A stretch of 57,780 nucleotides of DNA from Chloroflexota bacterium (GCA_021372725.1 JAJFTV010000161.1:1-57780), one strand, 5' to 3'. Shown: positions 16,278 to 27,028, counted from the first letter of the stretch. Notes: generated by a model not told the origin, from the letters alone. Made by a program: numbers and translations.

Positions 16278-17294
16278 ATGAAAAAAGCGTTTCTCCTGCT
16301 CTTCCTGTTTTCATTTATTCTACTCACAATCCTCCCCGCCGCTTCTGTCATACGGGCTAGGGCGCAGGCGGGAACGGTTTATGATCTAATTGCGGCAGTC
16401 AATGCACTGCGTAACGCACAAGGTCTCACTCCGCTTGAGATCGACGGCTCTTTGATGTCGGCTGCCCAATCCCAAAGCGATTACCAGGCCTCCGTGGGTT
16501 ACTGGACTCACGAGGGGGCAGGTGGCACCAGCCCAAAGGATCGTGCTGTGGCTGCCGGTTTTGGCGGAGGGGCAACGATTTATGTTTCGGAAAATGTAGC
16601 CGTTCTCAATCCATCGGCGACCTTTGACACACTGATCTATTCCATCTGGTCGGATTCATTGCATTGGAACACTATGACAAATCCCAATTACACCCATGCC
16701 GGGGCAGGGATCACGGTTTCAGGGGATGAGGTTTATTACACACTGGATGTTGCCTATGTGGCAGGCAGCACCGGGGGCTATGTTACCGGAGGATCTACCT
16801 CAACACCCGGCGGAGCCGGCTTTGAAGCCACAACGGCAGCCGGCGAAGTAATTAATCCGGTCATCACCGCCACACCTCATGAGGATGGGTCAGTGGTTCA
16901 TGTTGTGGATCAAGGCCAGGCTTTGTGGAGTATTGCCATCGCCTATAACACCACGATTGCGAATATCATTTTCTTAAACAACCTGGATCCTGATAATCCG
17001 TCCATCTGGCCGGGGAATGAGTTGCTGATACAACCTTCATTGATGCCATCCAGCACCGTACCGGTGACTCCTACGAAACTGCCTGCCACTCGCACACCGC
17101 ACCCCTCCTACACACCCCGCCCGATTGTCCCCACACGTACTGCCACCATAGTACCCACCGCGACGCCTGAACCGTTTATTCAATTGCCATCCTTGAAGAC
17201 GATTAACCGGCACAGCCTGGGTATCGCCATTATTGCTGTTTGTGCGGCAGGTTTGCTGGCAGTGATCATCACCGGTTTCAGGCCTTCAAAATAA
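16278..17294 (+). CDS. CAP and LysM protein, paralogue of the upstream gene
   Basis: This 338-residue protein has the same order as its neighbour: a signal peptide, a CAP domain (VNALRNAQGL, QSQSDYQAS, THEGAGGTSP), LysM at about 205-250 (GQALWSIAIAY...WPGNELL), a Thr/Pro linker and a C-terminal membrane helix. The tandem copies suggest local duplication. A TATAAT at 16253-16258 lies 19 nt before the start, inside a CGGTTATAATTGG block that also precedes gyrA. Confidence 0.85.
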   Translation: MKKAFLLLFLFSFILLTILPAASVIRARAQAGTVYDLIAAVNALRNAQGLTPLEIDGSLMSAAQSQSDYQASVGYWTHEGAGGTSPKDRAVAAGFGGGATIYVSENVAVLNPSATFDTLIYSIWSDSLHWNTMTNPNYTHAGAGITVSGDEVYYTLDVAYVAGSTGGYVTGGSTSTPGGAGFEATTAAGEVINPVITATPHEDGSVVHVVDQGQALWSIAIAYNTTIANIIFLNNLDPDNPSIWPGNELLIQPSLMPSSTVPVTPTKLPATRTPHPSYTPRPIVPTRTATIVPTATPEPFIQLPSLKTINRHSLGIAIIAVCAAGLLAVIITGFRPSK

Positions 17295-17674
17295 AACACT
17301 GTTTATCGATACTTACCCCCGCCTTAGACACATGCAAAGGTACAATCTTTTCTCCATTTTGATCACTTATTTGATGTTTATTATAAGTACAAGAACCTAA
17401 AAGTCAACGGATTGCTTATCACGAAAGATATTTCTAATCCGATTCTCATTCTACAATCCGCCCCAACTTGCAATGGAAAGATAATTGAATTCACATGAAA
17501 ATTTGTAAATAAACAATACCTTAGAATAAAAATAATTCAACATGTCGATAAAATAATGCAATAATATCAATTTTATTATTAATAATATTGATTATCTTAT
17601 ACGTTCCTGTTATAATGAACTTGCAACGAATTTCGTGATGATGCGTATATGGTAGTGGGTACTAGGAGGCTGAC
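17295..17674. other. AT-rich intergenic region
   Basis: These 380 bases are markedly AT-rich, especially 17480-17600, and hold no gene. The only clear element is the strong promoter at 17588-17616. Confidence 0.6.
17588..17616 (+). promoter_or_regulatory. Strong sigma70-type promoter of the envelope operon
   Basis: TTGATT and TATAAT are separated by exactly 17 nt within an AT-rich block. The first gene starts at 17675 after AGGAGG, leaving a leader of about 50 nt. Confidence 0.8.
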
Positions 17675-18472
17675 ATGCGTTCAGGAAGAGTATTTTGGGG
17701 TCTGGTGATGCTCTTGACCGGAGTAGTTTTGCTGCTGGAACCCCTTGGAATTATCCCCCAAGACACAAACGTCTGGCGTTTTATCTGGCCCGGGATCATT
17801 ATCTTTCTGGGTGTCTGGCTGCTGGTAGTTCCCGTTATTTATAAAGGCAAAAAGCTTGACAAAGAAAACCTGACCATTCCACTCGATGGAGCGACGGAAG
17901 CCCGTCTGAGATTGAAACACGGGGCCGGCCGTCTTGAAGTATCCTCTTTGGATTCCAGCAATAATTTCCTGACAGGTGAGTTTGGCGGAGGTGTAGATCA
18001 AAGTGTTCATCATGATAGCCAGATTTTGCGCGTGAAGCTGAGCGCCCCCTCGCATGAAATCCCGTTTGGCATTCAGTTTGAGGGGCTTAACTGGCAGGTC
18101 AAGGTTAACCGCAGTATTCCAACCCGCCTGGACATCGATACAGGGGCTAGCGAAACCATTTTGAATCTGGATGATATGAAAATCGCTGAACTAAATATCG
18201 ATACCGGCGCAAGCTCCACCCGTATCAATCTGCCCTCCAACGCAGGTTTTACCCGTGTTAGCGTAGAGTCCGGTGCCGCGTCGGTTTCCATCCGCGTACC
18301 CACTCAGGTGGCTGCCCGTATTCAGGTAGAGAGTGGATTGGCCGGGATAACCGTAGATCAAACACGATTCATTCACAACGGGCACTTGTACGAAAGCCCC
18401 GGCTATGCCGATGCACTTAACAAGGCAGAAATCTTTATAAAAACCGGTGTTGGATCACTGGATGTGAAATAA
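17675..18472 (+). CDS. LiaF-like membrane protein with toast-rack domain
   Basis: The 265-residue protein has two N-terminal transmembrane helices (about 7-25 and 35-55) and a C-terminal beta-helix-like domain with regular strands such as LDIDTGASE, LNIDTGASS and VSVESGAAS. This is the arrangement of LiaF/DUF5668-DUF4097 proteins that monitor the cell envelope. It is the first of five genes read in one direction with short gaps. The set with a PspC protein points to envelope-stress sensing, which is inference from family. Confidence 0.8.
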   Translation: MRSGRVFWGLVMLLTGVVLLLEPLGIIPQDTNVWRFIWPGIIIFLGVWLLVVPVIYKGKKLDKENLTIPLDGATEARLRLKHGAGRLEVSSLDSSNNFLTGEFGGGVDQSVHHDSQILRVKLSAPSHEIPFGIQFEGLNWQVKVNRSIPTRLDIDTGASETILNLDDMKIAELNIDTGASSTRINLPSNAGFTRVSVESGAASVSIRVPTQVAARIQVESGLAGITVDQTRFIHNGHLYESPGYADALNKAEIFIKTGVGSLDVK

Positions 18473-18505
18473 TTGTCAGGCCAGTTTTATTGAAAGGTGT
18501 TAATT

Positions 18506-19144
18506 ATGAAATCCATCAATTGGAGAGCTGTCATCGGATTTATGCTGTTGATTTTTGGTGTAATCTTCCTGCTGCAAAACTTTGGAGTGCTGCCTGAAGG
18601 GGGGTGGGTGTGGTCGCTCCCGTTCATTTTGGGTGGCGTTGCATTTCTTGTGGTTTTAAGCAGGGGTAAACAGAACTGGTGGGCTGCAATTCCCGGTGTT
18701 ATACTTGTCTTTCTGGGCATCATCATCGCCCTGGGAGGGCTGGCACCCGATTTTTCAGACCATTTCAGCGGCTCCATCTTTCTGTTTGGCATCGGGTTGG
18801 CTTTTCTGATCGTTTACCTCATGAATGTCCGGTTCTGGTGGGCCATAATTCCCATGGGCGTGATGGGTACTTTGACCGCTGTGACCATTTTTGAAGAAGT
18901 ATCGATCATTGAGGGCGGTTCCGTGTTCTTCCTGGGTCTTGCCCTCACATTCGGTCTGCTGGCAATTCTGCCCACTGGTGGAGCTCGCATGCACTGGCCC
19001 TGGATACCAGCCCTGGCGCTGTTGGTGTTGGCTTCGATTGTCGCCATGGATGCCGGGGATATGATGGCTTATATCCTTCCAGTTGCGTTGATCCTGGTTG
19101 GTTTGTATTTTCTATCCGTTTCTTTATTTCGCAAGAAAGCTTAA
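18506..19144 (+). CDS. Multi-pass membrane protein (DUF5668-like)
   Basis: This 212-residue protein consists of about seven hydrophobic helices, with an opening (RAVIGFMLLIFGVIFLLQNF) like the LiaF transmembrane module of its neighbours. There is no soluble sensor domain. ATG 18506 is chosen over the in-frame GTG 18497, since AAAGGTG lies just before it. It is probably part of the same membrane sensing system. Confidence 0.75.
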   Translation: MKSINWRAVIGFMLLIFGVIFLLQNFGVLPEGGWVWSLPFILGGVAFLVVLSRGKQNWWAAIPGVILVFLGIIIALGGLAPDFSDHFSGSIFLFGIGLAFLIVYLMNVRFWWAIIPMGVMGTLTAVTIFEEVSIIEGGSVFFLGLALTFGLLAILPTGGARMHWPWIPALALLVLASIVAMDAGDMMAYILPVALILVGLYFLSVSLFRKKA

Positions 19145-19166
19145 GATTTTGAGGAATTGACAAGAT

Positions 19167-19613
19167 ATGAAACTGCATCGAATTACTTCTGAAGCTATGT
19201 TGGGCGGGGTTTGTGCCGGTCTGGCCTATTACCTGGGTGTACCTGTATTACTCGTCAGGCTTGTTTTCATTGTTCTGGTATTTGTGTCTGGAATTGGTAT
19301 TTTTGCTTACCTTTTGCTCTGGTTCTTACTGCCTACAGAGAATACAGTGCGGGCAGAGATGGGCTTTACCTCTCAGGAATGGGCATCCCGTGGGCAGCAG
19401 TTTGGACAGGAGGTCAACGACCTCTTTACCAGGCGCCGTGAAAACACCTTGCGACTGCTTGGGATTGTTCTGGTTATCCTGGGAATCCAGGCGCTCCTGC
19501 GCATCTTTGTACCCAATATATTTACCTGGATCGACAAGTTAAACGGGCCGTTGACTTTAATGGTATTGGGTGGAATTCTTCTTTTTCTGGCATTCAAAAG
19601 GGGTCGAAAATGA
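19167..19613 (+). CDS. PspC-domain protein
   Basis: The 148-residue protein opens with a PspC domain (about 1-60): LHRITSEAMLGGVCAGLAYY, then LVRLVFIVL and a second helix ending in LLPTE. A linker and two further C-terminal helices follow. PspC proteins act in phage-shock-type membrane stress response. It overlaps the next gene by 4 nt (ATGA). Confidence 0.88.
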   Translation: MKLHRITSEAMLGGVCAGLAYYLGVPVLLVRLVFIVLVFVSGIGIFAYLLLWFLLPTENTVRAEMGFTSQEWASRGQQFGQEVNDLFTRRRENTLRLLGIVLVILGIQALLRIFVPNIFTWIDKLNGPLTLMVLGGILLFLAFKRGRK

Positions 19614-20695
19614 GTGACGAAGACGAACAATCCTATTGGAAGAGGAGACCACCCAGCCTTTTCTTCCCACTTTTACTCATCGGCATTGGTGCCGTACTGC
19701 TTCTGAAAAACATGGGGATCGTTAGTGGCGATCTTTGGGACTTGTTTCTCAAGGCCTGGCCGGTTTTGTTGATTGTCAGTGGTCTTGACAGTATCTACCG
19801 TCGTGATGGCATTGTGGGCGGTGTGGCTTGGGCAGGTCTGGGTGGTATTATCCTGCTGGCCAATCTGGGTTATATCCCCCCCATTTATTGGGATGTCGTT
19901 CTGCGGATATGGCCGTTTGCTCTGGTGGTTTGGGGACTTGATATTCTTTTGAGCAGGCGCAACTGGTGGACAGCGGTCCTTGCACTGCTGACAGGTGTGG
20001 TGGTGGTTGGGCTGATCTACTGGGTGATCATGGCTGCCCCCGTTACACGCACCATGCACAATGAGACATTCCAGACACAGCCAGAAGGCGTACAGCAAGC
20101 TTCCATTGTCCTGGAGTCTGTCACCGGGAAATTTTTACTTCAGGATGGAGCAGCTCCCGATAATTTGGCCGATGGAAAGGCTCAACTGCTAACCAATGAA
20201 GATTTTCAGTTTGATTACGTTGTACAGGATGACACAGGTGTGTTGACCCTGAAGAGTGATACAGACAGTGGCTCGCAACACTGGTTCCCAAACATCGATA
20301 ATAGACGTGAATGGCAGATAAACCTGTCTGAAAGCATGCCTTTGGACATTTCCTCAAAGTTGGTTGCAGGCGAACAAACGGCAGATTTGAGCGCCCTTCA
20401 GGTGGATGATGTGGTGGCCGAAACGGTACTGGGACGCAACGTGATAACGCTGCCTGAAGAGTCAACCGGCCTGATCGATCTTAATTTGGTGATGGGGGAC
20501 ATGGTTGTGTACATCCCGAAAGGTGTACCGGTGACGTTTGAGTTGGATACAGCCATCACCGCCCTGGATTATCCGGATGATTTTGAACGGATTGAAGATA
20601 CTCTCCGCTCTCCTGGCGGAGATGCGGCCGGTGCGCTGCGGGTTCGCATCAGCCTTCCGATCGGAAGTGTGCGAATTCGGTATATAGAGTATTAG
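19610..20695 (+). CDS. LiaF-like membrane protein with toast-rack domain
   Basis: This 361-residue protein has several N-terminal transmembrane helices (about 15-145) with repeated GIGAVLLLKNMG and GLGGIILLANLG modules, then an extracytoplasmic beta-rich toast-rack domain. It is a longer relative of the gene at 17675. Coupling to the PspC gene by ATGA overlap suggests a joint complex. Confidence 0.8.
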   Translation: MSDEDEQSYWKRRPPSLFFPLLLIGIGAVLLLKNMGIVSGDLWDLFLKAWPVLLIVSGLDSIYRRDGIVGGVAWAGLGGIILLANLGYIPPIYWDVVLRIWPFALVVWGLDILLSRRNWWTAVLALLTGVVVVGLIYWVIMAAPVTRTMHNETFQTQPEGVQQASIVLESVTGKFLLQDGAAPDNLADGKAQLLTNEDFQFDYVVQDDTGVLTLKSDTDSGSQHWFPNIDNRREWQINLSESMPLDISSKLVAGEQTADLSALQVDDVVAETVLGRNVITLPEESTGLIDLNLVMGDMVVYIPKGVPVTFELDTAITALDYPDDFERIEDTLRSPGGDAAGALRVRISLPIGSVRIRYIEY

Positions 20696-20714
20696 ATTTT
20701 GAAAGGAGAAAAAC

Positions 20715-21017
20715 ATGCCTGAAGAAAATGTCATTCGTGAAGAGTTTCGTGTCAAGGGCGAGGATCTGCTGGCGCGGATAAAACAATTGCTTCATGAAGG
20801 AAATATTCGCAGGATCATCATTAAAAATGAAGAAGGAGTTACCCTGATTGAGGTTCCGCTGACACTGGGAATGGTTGGGGCTGTACTGGTGCCGGTTTGG
20901 GCGGCATTGGGGGCACTGGCTGCAATCGCGACCTCATGCACCATCGTGATCGAACGGGTGGAGCCTCCTGTCTCCCCGAAAGATGACCAAACCGAAAGCA
21001 CACCATCTGAAAGCTGA
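20715..21017 (+). CDS. DUF4342 family protein
   Basis: The 100-residue protein matches DUF4342 closely: EEFRVKGEDLLARIKQLL, EGNIRRIIIKNEEG and a hydrophobic hairpin ending in TIVIERV. The family has an N-terminal helix and a membrane-inserting C-terminal part; its function is unknown. AAAGGAG precedes the ATG. It closes the envelope operon. No clear terminator was seen downstream. Confidence 0.88.
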   Translation: MPEENVIREEFRVKGEDLLARIKQLLHEGNIRRIIIKNEEGVTLIEVPLTLGMVGAVLVPVWAALGALAAIATSCTIVIERVEPPVSPKDDQTESTPSES

Positions 21018-21122
21018 GGTTTGCTGCTTGCCGCACAGCTCATTACAAAAGCGGTTTACAGGGTACCCAAAACAGATTGACACGGATGGGGGTAACAAAT
21101 TTGTGGGTTTCCTTACGAAGGC

Positions 21123-22442
21123 TTATTGTCGATAGATGAATGCTACGGCATCGACCCCAATTTCACCGACAGATCCGCGCGGAATATCCAGCATTAATCC
21201 CAGCTTCACATAAGCTGCATCGGATGAAGATACTTCCCAGGTACCCAATGAAACCCATTGATTATCCGGGAAATTTTCGATGCTGGCGATCAGGGTACTC
21301 TGGCTTTCCTCTCCATTGATGAGGATTTTATATGTCAGATCGGCTTCCCCCTCCATTTCGGGTGCCCAAACCCAGATATCATAATAACCGGAGGGAACCT
21401 GGCCTGGAACGGTCCAGGTCACCTGGCTGTTGTATTCAGGGTTAATGACAATCTGGAAATCGCCACCCCAGGCTGGCAGATCACTGCTGGTGAACCAGGT
21501 GGCACTCGATTCGATTTGGGCAGCAGTATCGTCGACAACATATTTTGGCATATTGGCAGGAAGCTGGGCGAGGAGCGGGCGGAGGGAATCAGGTTGTCGC
21601 GTAATCAACATCCGGTCAATGGCCACAATGGTGGACATATCGCGTGCTTCCCAGGTGGTAAGGATGGAAAGCAGGCCCGTACTGTCCAGGTCGTACAGGC
21701 CAATGGTTGCCCATTCGTCTGCGGTCTGAGCCGGATAGCCGGATTGTGAGCTATATTGGACATGCTGGCTTCCCAGCAGGGGAGTAAGCTCTCGTTCACC
21801 GAGCATCACCCTGAAATCCAAGCCGCCGGCGGAACTGTAAACCGTATCCAGAACGTATATTTCATACAAGCCTGGCTGCAAGGGAACATCCATTTTCCAG
21901 ATTGCTGTTCCGGATCCGATGGTGGCATAAAAGGGTTCACTGATGACGCGGCCGATTTGCTGGGCAATCTGCTCAGAGCTGTACCATTGCAGTTGATCAA
22001 AGGGTGGATCGACGGTTACGCTGGTATCCTCATTCAGCACAACAGCATCCAATGCAAATCCGGGAACATGTGGATCGATGGTGGAAGGATCTTTTTGATA
22101 TGCCGAAGCGGGCATGGCTGTAGCTGTTGGCAGTGCGGTGGGGGCTGGGGTCGGGGTATTGGCCGGTGCGGCAGTCAGGGTGGGGGTTGGGCTGGGAGGC
22201 AACTCTATGGGTGTAGGGGTACCCACAAATATCTCTTGAATTGCCGGAACGTACATCCAGGCTGCCAATGCAACCAGCAAAATCAGGAATGGCAGGATTA
22301 TTCTCACCAGAAACTGCTTCCAAGGCGGGGAATTGGGCCTGGGCTGTCCCTGGGGCGGGGTTTTGGATTGGTCGTCTGTCGGCGGGTTGATTTGCTGGCT
22401 CATGTATTTCAGTACCTGGTGTTTATCAGACAGTGTCGTCAT
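21123..22442 (-). CDS. Membrane-anchored protein with Thr/Pro linker and extracellular beta domains
   Basis: The 439-residue protein has one N-terminal transmembrane helix (about 48-68), a Thr/Pro/Ala linker (about 75-115) and two beta-rich domains with the patterns GLYEIYVLDTVYSS and GYYDIWVWAPE, which look like carbohydrate-binding or golvesin-like modules. It is predicted to face outward. The start codon is uncertain: ATG 22442 has no ribosome site, and ATG 22403 is an alternative. It is divergent from the lipoprotein at 22488. Confidence 0.7.
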   Translation of the reverse strand: MTTLSDKHQVLKYMSQQINPPTDDQSKTPPQGQPRPNSPPWKQFLVRIILPFLILLVALAAWMYVPAIQEIFVGTPTPIELPPSPTPTLTAAPANTPTPAPTALPTATAMPASAYQKDPSTIDPHVPGFALDAVVLNEDTSVTVDPPFDQLQWYSSEQIAQQIGRVISEPFYATIGSGTAIWKMDVPLQPGLYEIYVLDTVYSSAGGLDFRVMLGERELTPLLGSQHVQYSSQSGYPAQTADEWATIGLYDLDSTGLLSILTTWEARDMSTIVAIDRMLITRQPDSLRPLLAQLPANMPKYVVDDTAAQIESSATWFTSSDLPAWGGDFQIVINPEYNSQVTWTVPGQVPSGYYDIWVWAPEMEGEADLTYKILINGEESQSTLIASIENFPDNQWVSLGTWEVSSSDAAYVKLGLMLDIPRGSVGEIGVDAVAFIYRQ

Positions 22443-22487
22443 GATACCATACTCTTGAGTGTTTTAAGTGTATACTGTGAGTGCGCT

Positions 22488-24305
22488 ATGGATCATCTGC
22501 CTCGTGAAAACGGTAAAACCATCCATTTTACTATAAGCCTGGTCGTGCTTTGCGTTACTGTGCTTTCCGGCTGTACCGGGCAGGCTGCATCCTCGTCTGC
22601 TGCACCGGTTACAGAGGAACCGTCCATCCAGATTTCCATCATTTCCGATGGAGCATCCCCTTCAGCCACCAGGACACCCATCTATGCGATCAGCGGCGGA
22701 CAGGATCTTTTGGTGCCTACCAATGATTGCGTGGATTTGGATAGTGGAAACCTGCTCGGGTTGAATGACCCGCAGTGTGATTTTGCGATAATGCTCCCCG
22801 AAAACAATGACCATAACAGCGTCCGCTTTATTCCGCTTTCTTATGCTTCCTTCGCTTTCAATGATGTGTTTTGGGACCTCCCCGATTCGCAGACCTGCAG
22901 TATGGAAGTGGAATATTCTGCCGAGCCACATTGGATTAATACGACCGGCGGTTATTATGTTTGTTTCCAGACTGGCCAGGGTCACTGGGGTATTCTGAAT
23001 GTAAAAGGCATGTCGGGTGACAATTTGCTCATTTACTGGATCACATATCCCGAACAGGGTGAGTTGCTCGCCGTGAAGCCGGCTCAATACCCGGTGTCTG
23101 AACCTTCGACCGTTTCTGTGCAGCCTGCCGAAACACCCGTTCCGGAGGAGTTTTTTTCACAGGGGACAAGCATTTGGGTGAATCTGGATCAGGGGGTGGA
23201 TCTGGATACGGGTGTCATACAGACGGGTTGGAATGACAATGATGATCTGGTAGTATCGGCCGGTGAAATTGGAGCCGACGGATCACTGCTGGGTTTGCAG
23301 CTTGAACCTGTCGGGAAGGCGGGAATTCAGACCGGAACAGGTTTTGAAAGTGCTCCCCTCCTGGCAGACTGTCTTCAGGAGGCCGGCTTTCAGGCCGAGC
23401 CTCTGCAAGTCAGGGAAGTTCACCTGTATCGATGCTTCCAGACCTCCGAAGGCCGGCTGGGATATGTTTATATCCACGAATCCAGCCCTGGTGCAGGCAT
23501 ACGCCTTGATTGGACCACCTGGCCGGATGTTAAAAGCAGCCTTACCAAACCGGCAGCCACGACTACCCCATTGGAAAGCGGCACGGCAGCCGAATTGGTC
23601 ATACCGGCCCAACTGGGTGGTGTCAAGGTATACCGCCCCGGGCAGTTGTTTTCATTTACCTGGCAGTTGAAGAATACCGGCAAAACAACCTGGAATACCC
23701 GTTATGCACTGGTGTTTGCCGGGGGCACGGCATTGGGAGGGTTGGAAAAGAAGTGGATACCGTACCCCATTGCACCCGGCATGACGGTGCGGCTGGCGCT
23801 CAGTTTGGCTGCTCCACAAATCCCGGGCACGTATACCGCCTTGTATTGGCTGGTGGATGATACGGGCCGGCGTTTTGGGATCGGTGAGAACGGCTCCCGG
23901 CCGCTGCAACTGGTCATCAACGCGGGCGAGCCGGGTCTGACGCTGGCGGACGGACAGGGAGTCACCCTGGCGCCGGGCACCTGCTTTGATCTGGATTTGG
24001 GTTATCCGGCGGTGGATGACTCAGCCTGTGATTTTTCGGTGAGCGAATCTCAGGATCCAGAAATGGTGCAAATCAGCAGTTCACAAGCTGCCTTTGATTT
24101 TGATACGCCGTTTTCTTCACCGCCGCGCCTTGGGCAGTGCAAGACCGCCCTTCTTTCCAGCGGCAGGCGTGTGCTGGATTTGCAGGACTGGTACATCTGC
24201 TACAGAACTACTGAAGGCCGTTACGGCTGGTTGAAGATTCGGGATCTTTCACCCGATGGTTTAACGAATGACCTTCTTCTGTTTGATTGGAAAACCTACC
24301 AGTAA
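22488..24305 (+). CDS. Lipoprotein with NBR1-type Ig-like domain
   Basis: ATG 22488 gives a 605-residue lipoprotein with lipobox LSGC (Cys29). The frame is open much further upstream, but that part is antisense to the neighbouring gene and is rejected. The protein has two copies of a DLDSG-type module with paired Cys residues, one near 85-190 and one near the C-terminus, plus a middle related domain. An NBR1-type Ig domain (about 365-485) shows FSFTWQLKNTGKTTWNTRY and IPGTYTALYWLV. TATACT at 22471-22476 is 11 nt before the start, so the leader is only a few nt long. Confidence 0.78.
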   Translation: MDHLPRENGKTIHFTISLVVLCVTVLSGCTGQAASSSAAPVTEEPSIQISIISDGASPSATRTPIYAISGGQDLLVPTNDCVDLDSGNLLGLNDPQCDFAIMLPENNDHNSVRFIPLSYASFAFNDVFWDLPDSQTCSMEVEYSAEPHWINTTGGYYVCFQTGQGHWGILNVKGMSGDNLLIYWITYPEQGELLAVKPAQYPVSEPSTVSVQPAETPVPEEFFSQGTSIWVNLDQGVDLDTGVIQTGWNDNDDLVVSAGEIGADGSLLGLQLEPVGKAGIQTGTGFESAPLLADCLQEAGFQAEPLQVREVHLYRCFQTSEGRLGYVYIHESSPGAGIRLDWTTWPDVKSSLTKPAATTTPLESGTAAELVIPAQLGGVKVYRPGQLFSFTWQLKNTGKTTWNTRYALVFAGGTALGGLEKKWIPYPIAPGMTVRLALSLAAPQIPGTYTALYWLVDDTGRRFGIGENGSRPLQLVINAGEPGLTLADGQGVTLAPGTCFDLDLGYPAVDDSACDFSVSESQDPEMVQISSSQAAFDFDTPFSSPPRLGQCKTALLSSGRRVLDLQDWYICYRTTEGRYGWLKIRDLSPDGLTNDLLLFDWKTYQ

Positions 24306-24423
24306 AATAACTGGATTTTGAAGTCTGGTAAATGATAAATTATGTCTCTCCCGTATCCATCGGTTATAATTGGCGTGTTAAGCAAGAGACCAATTAATTT
24401 ATTGAACGAGGTTCACCTTATTA

Positions 24424-26958
24424 ATGGAAATAGGCCAGGTTAAACCGATAGATATCGATCAGGAGATGCGTTCGGCGTATATCGATTATGCCATGAGCGT
24501 GATTGTGTCGCGCGCTCTACCGGATGCCCGTGACGGCCTGAAACCCGTCCATCGCCGCATACTGTTCGCCATGCATGATATGGGCATGCGTTCGAATGCC
24601 CCTTATAAAAAATCCGCCCGTATCGTAGGCGAGGTGCTGGGTAAATATCACCCGCATGGCGATTCGGCGGTATATGAAGCCATGGCCCGCATGGCCCAGG
24701 ATTTTTCCATGCGCTATCCGCTTGTCGATGGGCAGGGTAACTTCGGCTCGGTCGACGGGGATGCGCCGGCTGCCATGCGGTATACCGAAGCCCGCCTGGG
24801 GCCGATGGCGGAGGAAATGCTGGTTGACATCGACAAGGACACGGTCAATTTCAGCGATAATTTTGACGGAACGCTGCAGGAACCGGATGTACTCCCTTCA
24901 CGGCTCCCCAACCTGCTGCTCAACGGTTCCTCCGGCATTGCAGTGGGTATGGCGACCAATGTCCCGCCCCATAACCTGCGCGAATTGGTCAACGCGCTGA
25001 ATTACATGATTGACCGCTACGATGAGATGGCCGATATCAGCGTCAATGACCTGATGCGCTTTGTGAGCGGGCCTGATTTCCCCACCGGGGGTGTTCTTGT
25101 AGGGATGGAGAGCATTCGACAGGCATATACTACCGGCAGCGGCCGTTTGACCCTGCGCGGTTCTGCCACGATTGAAGAAATGAAGGGCGGCCGCTATAGT
25201 ATCGTGATCACCGAGATCCCGTATCAGGTCAGTAAATCCAGCCTGATTGAGAGGATTGCAGAATTGGCCCGCTCCGAACGCATTTCAGGCATCTCCGATC
25301 TGCGTGATGAATCGGATCGCAGTGGCATGAGCATCATCGTTGAGCTGCGCCGGGGAGCTCAACCCCAGAAAGTACTCAACCAGCTTTTCAAATACACCGC
25401 CCTCCAGTCCACTTTTGGCATGCGTACCCTGGCGCTGGTCGGCGGAGAACCACGCATCCTGTCACTCAAACGTGCCTTGCAAATCTATCTGGAACACCGC
25501 GAAGTGGTCATTACCCGGCGGTCAGCCTATGAATTGGAAAAAGCCCGCCAGCGGGCGCATATCCTGGATGGGCTGTTGATTGCCCTGGCAAACCTGGATG
25601 ACGTGATCCAGACCATCCGCCAGTCACCGGATGTGGATATTGCCAAAGAACGGCTGGTGAGTCGCTTCAATCTGACTGAAATCCAGGCACAAGCCATTTT
25701 GGATTTGCAATTGCGCAGGCTGGCTGCTTTGGAACGCCAAAAAATTGAAGATGAACACCGCCAGGTGTGCGAGCGGATTGCCTACCTTGAAGAATTACTC
25801 CAAAACCCCAAGAAGATTCTGGAGGTGATTCGCGAGGACTTGAATGAACTGGCTGAAAAATACGGAGACGAACGACGAACGCGTATTGCACCTGAAGCTG
25901 ATTCCCAATTCAGCGAAGAAGATCTGATTGCCGATCAGCCCATGCTGGTTACCATCACCTTGCGCGGCTATGTCAAGCGGATGCCTGTCACAGCTTTTCG
26001 CACATTGGGGCGCGGCCGGAAGGGCGTCACTGGTCAGGATATGCGGGACGAGGATGAAGTAAAGATCATGCTGCACACCCGCACGCTGCATACGCTGCTC
26101 TTCTTCTCGAACAAGGGCAAGGTGTACTCACTGCGAGCCTATCAGATCCCTGAGGCCGGACGCACCGACCGGGGCGTACCGGTGGTGAACCTGCTGTCTG
26201 TTGAACAGAATGAAATGATCACGGCGGTTGTCTCGGTGCCGGATTTCAAACTTGCCAGCTACTGCACCATGGCCACCTTCAAAGGCTTTGTCAAACGGAT
26301 TGAGATTTCGGATTTCGCTGGTGTCCGTCCGTCCGGACTGATCGCCATCAATCTTGAAAACGATGATACCCTCGGCTGGGTGAGGATGACCAGCGGGAAG
26401 GACGATATCATCCTGGTTACCGAGCAAGGCCAGGCATTGCGATATTCCGAACAAGTGCTGCGACCTACCGGCCGGCAGTCACGTGGCGTACGCGGTATCC
26501 GCCTGGGTGCTAATGACAGGATGACCTCGATGGAGGTAGTTGAACCCAACGGCCAGTTGCTTGTATTAACCGAGAAGGGATATGGCAAACGTACCCCGCT
26601 TGAGGAGTATGCAGTCAAAGGTCGTGCTACGGGTGGCATCCGCACAATAAACCCCGGCCATTTTCCCATTATTGGCAAGGTGGCAGCAGCCCGGGTGGTG
26701 CAGGAAAGCGATGATATCACCATTATCACCAGCGGCGGCATTGCATTGCGGCTGCGCGTCGATGGTATCCGTTCCAGCGGCAGGGCAACCCGCGGTGTTC
26801 ACATCATAGATCTTAAGGGTGGAGATAAAATTGCCTCAGTGGCACGGGTTACCGCTGAAGAACTGTCCGCTCCACAGGCAAAATCCCCAAACAACAGTTT
26901 CTCACCCTCTGAAGCTGCAGATGGTGAAGTTGAGCCGGAGCCGGTGCCGGAGGAGTAA
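24424..26958 (+). CDS. gyrA: DNA gyrase subunit A
   Basis: This 844-residue GyrA has the N-terminal winged-helix/tower region with the catalytic Tyr120 in [10 protein letters not shown], the quinolone-contact helix [10 protein letters not shown] with Ser81 and Glu85, and a six-bladed C-terminal domain with blade motifs such as [12 protein letters not shown]. The GyrA-box position carries GRGRKGVTG, a variant of the canonical basic-glycine box. An acidic tail ends the protein. Ser at 81 predicts no classical quinolone-resistance change. gyrB is not in this window. A CGGTTATAATTGG -10 block lies about 50 nt upstream. Confidence 0.96.
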   Translation: MEIGQVKPIDIDQEMRSAYIDYAMSVIVSRALPDARDGLKPVHRRILFAMHDMGMRSNAPYKKSARIVGEVLGKYHPHGDSAVYEAMARMAQDFSMRYPLVDGQGNFGSVDGDAPAAMRYTEARLGPMAEEMLVDIDKDTVNFSDNFDGTLQEPDVLPSRLPNLLLNGSSGIAVGMATNVPPHNLRELVNALNYMIDRYDEMADISVNDLMRFVSGPDFPTGGVLVGMESIRQAYTTGSGRLTLRGSATIEEMKGGRYSIVITEIPYQVSKSSLIERIAELARSERISGISDLRDESDRSGMSIIVELRRGAQPQKVLNQLFKYTALQSTFGMRTLALVGGEPRILSLKRALQIYLEHREVVITRRSAYELEKARQRAHILDGLLIALANLDDVIQTIRQSPDVDIAKERLVSRFNLTEIQAQAILDLQLRRLAALERQKIEDEHRQVCERIAYLEELLQNPKKILEVIREDLNELAEKYGDERRTRIAPEADSQFSEEDLIADQPMLVTITLRGYVKRMPVTAFRTLGRGRKGVTGQDMRDEDEVKIMLHTRTLHTLLFFSNKGKVYSLRAYQIPEAGRTDRGVPVVNLLSVEQNEMITAVVSVPDFKLASYCTMATFKGFVKRIEISDFAGVRPSGLIAINLENDDTLGWVRMTSGKDDIILVTEQGQALRYSEQVLRPTGRQSRGVRGIRLGANDRMTSMEVVEPNGQLLVLTEKGYGKRTPLEEYAVKGRATGGIRTINPGHFPIIGKVAAARVVQESDDITIITSGGIALRLRVDGIRSSGRATRGVHIIDLKGGDKIASVARVTAEELSAPQAKSPNNSFSPSEAADGEVEPEPVPEE

Positions 26959-26990
26959 ACGGTAATCTGCACACAGAAAAAAGATGCAAT

Positions 26991-27028
26991 AAAGTGCTGT
27001 CAAATTACTGGCAGCACTTATTATTTAT
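26991..27028 (+). terminator. Terminator downstream of gyrA
   Basis: AAGTGCTG (26992-26999) pairs with CAGCACTT (27012-27019), followed by an AT-rich ATTATTTATG. Confidence 0.6.

Noticed and set aside
21756..22487. Long upstream extension of the lipoprotein ORF
   Set aside because: It is antisense to the gene at 21123-22442, and the lipobox sits right after ATG 22488.
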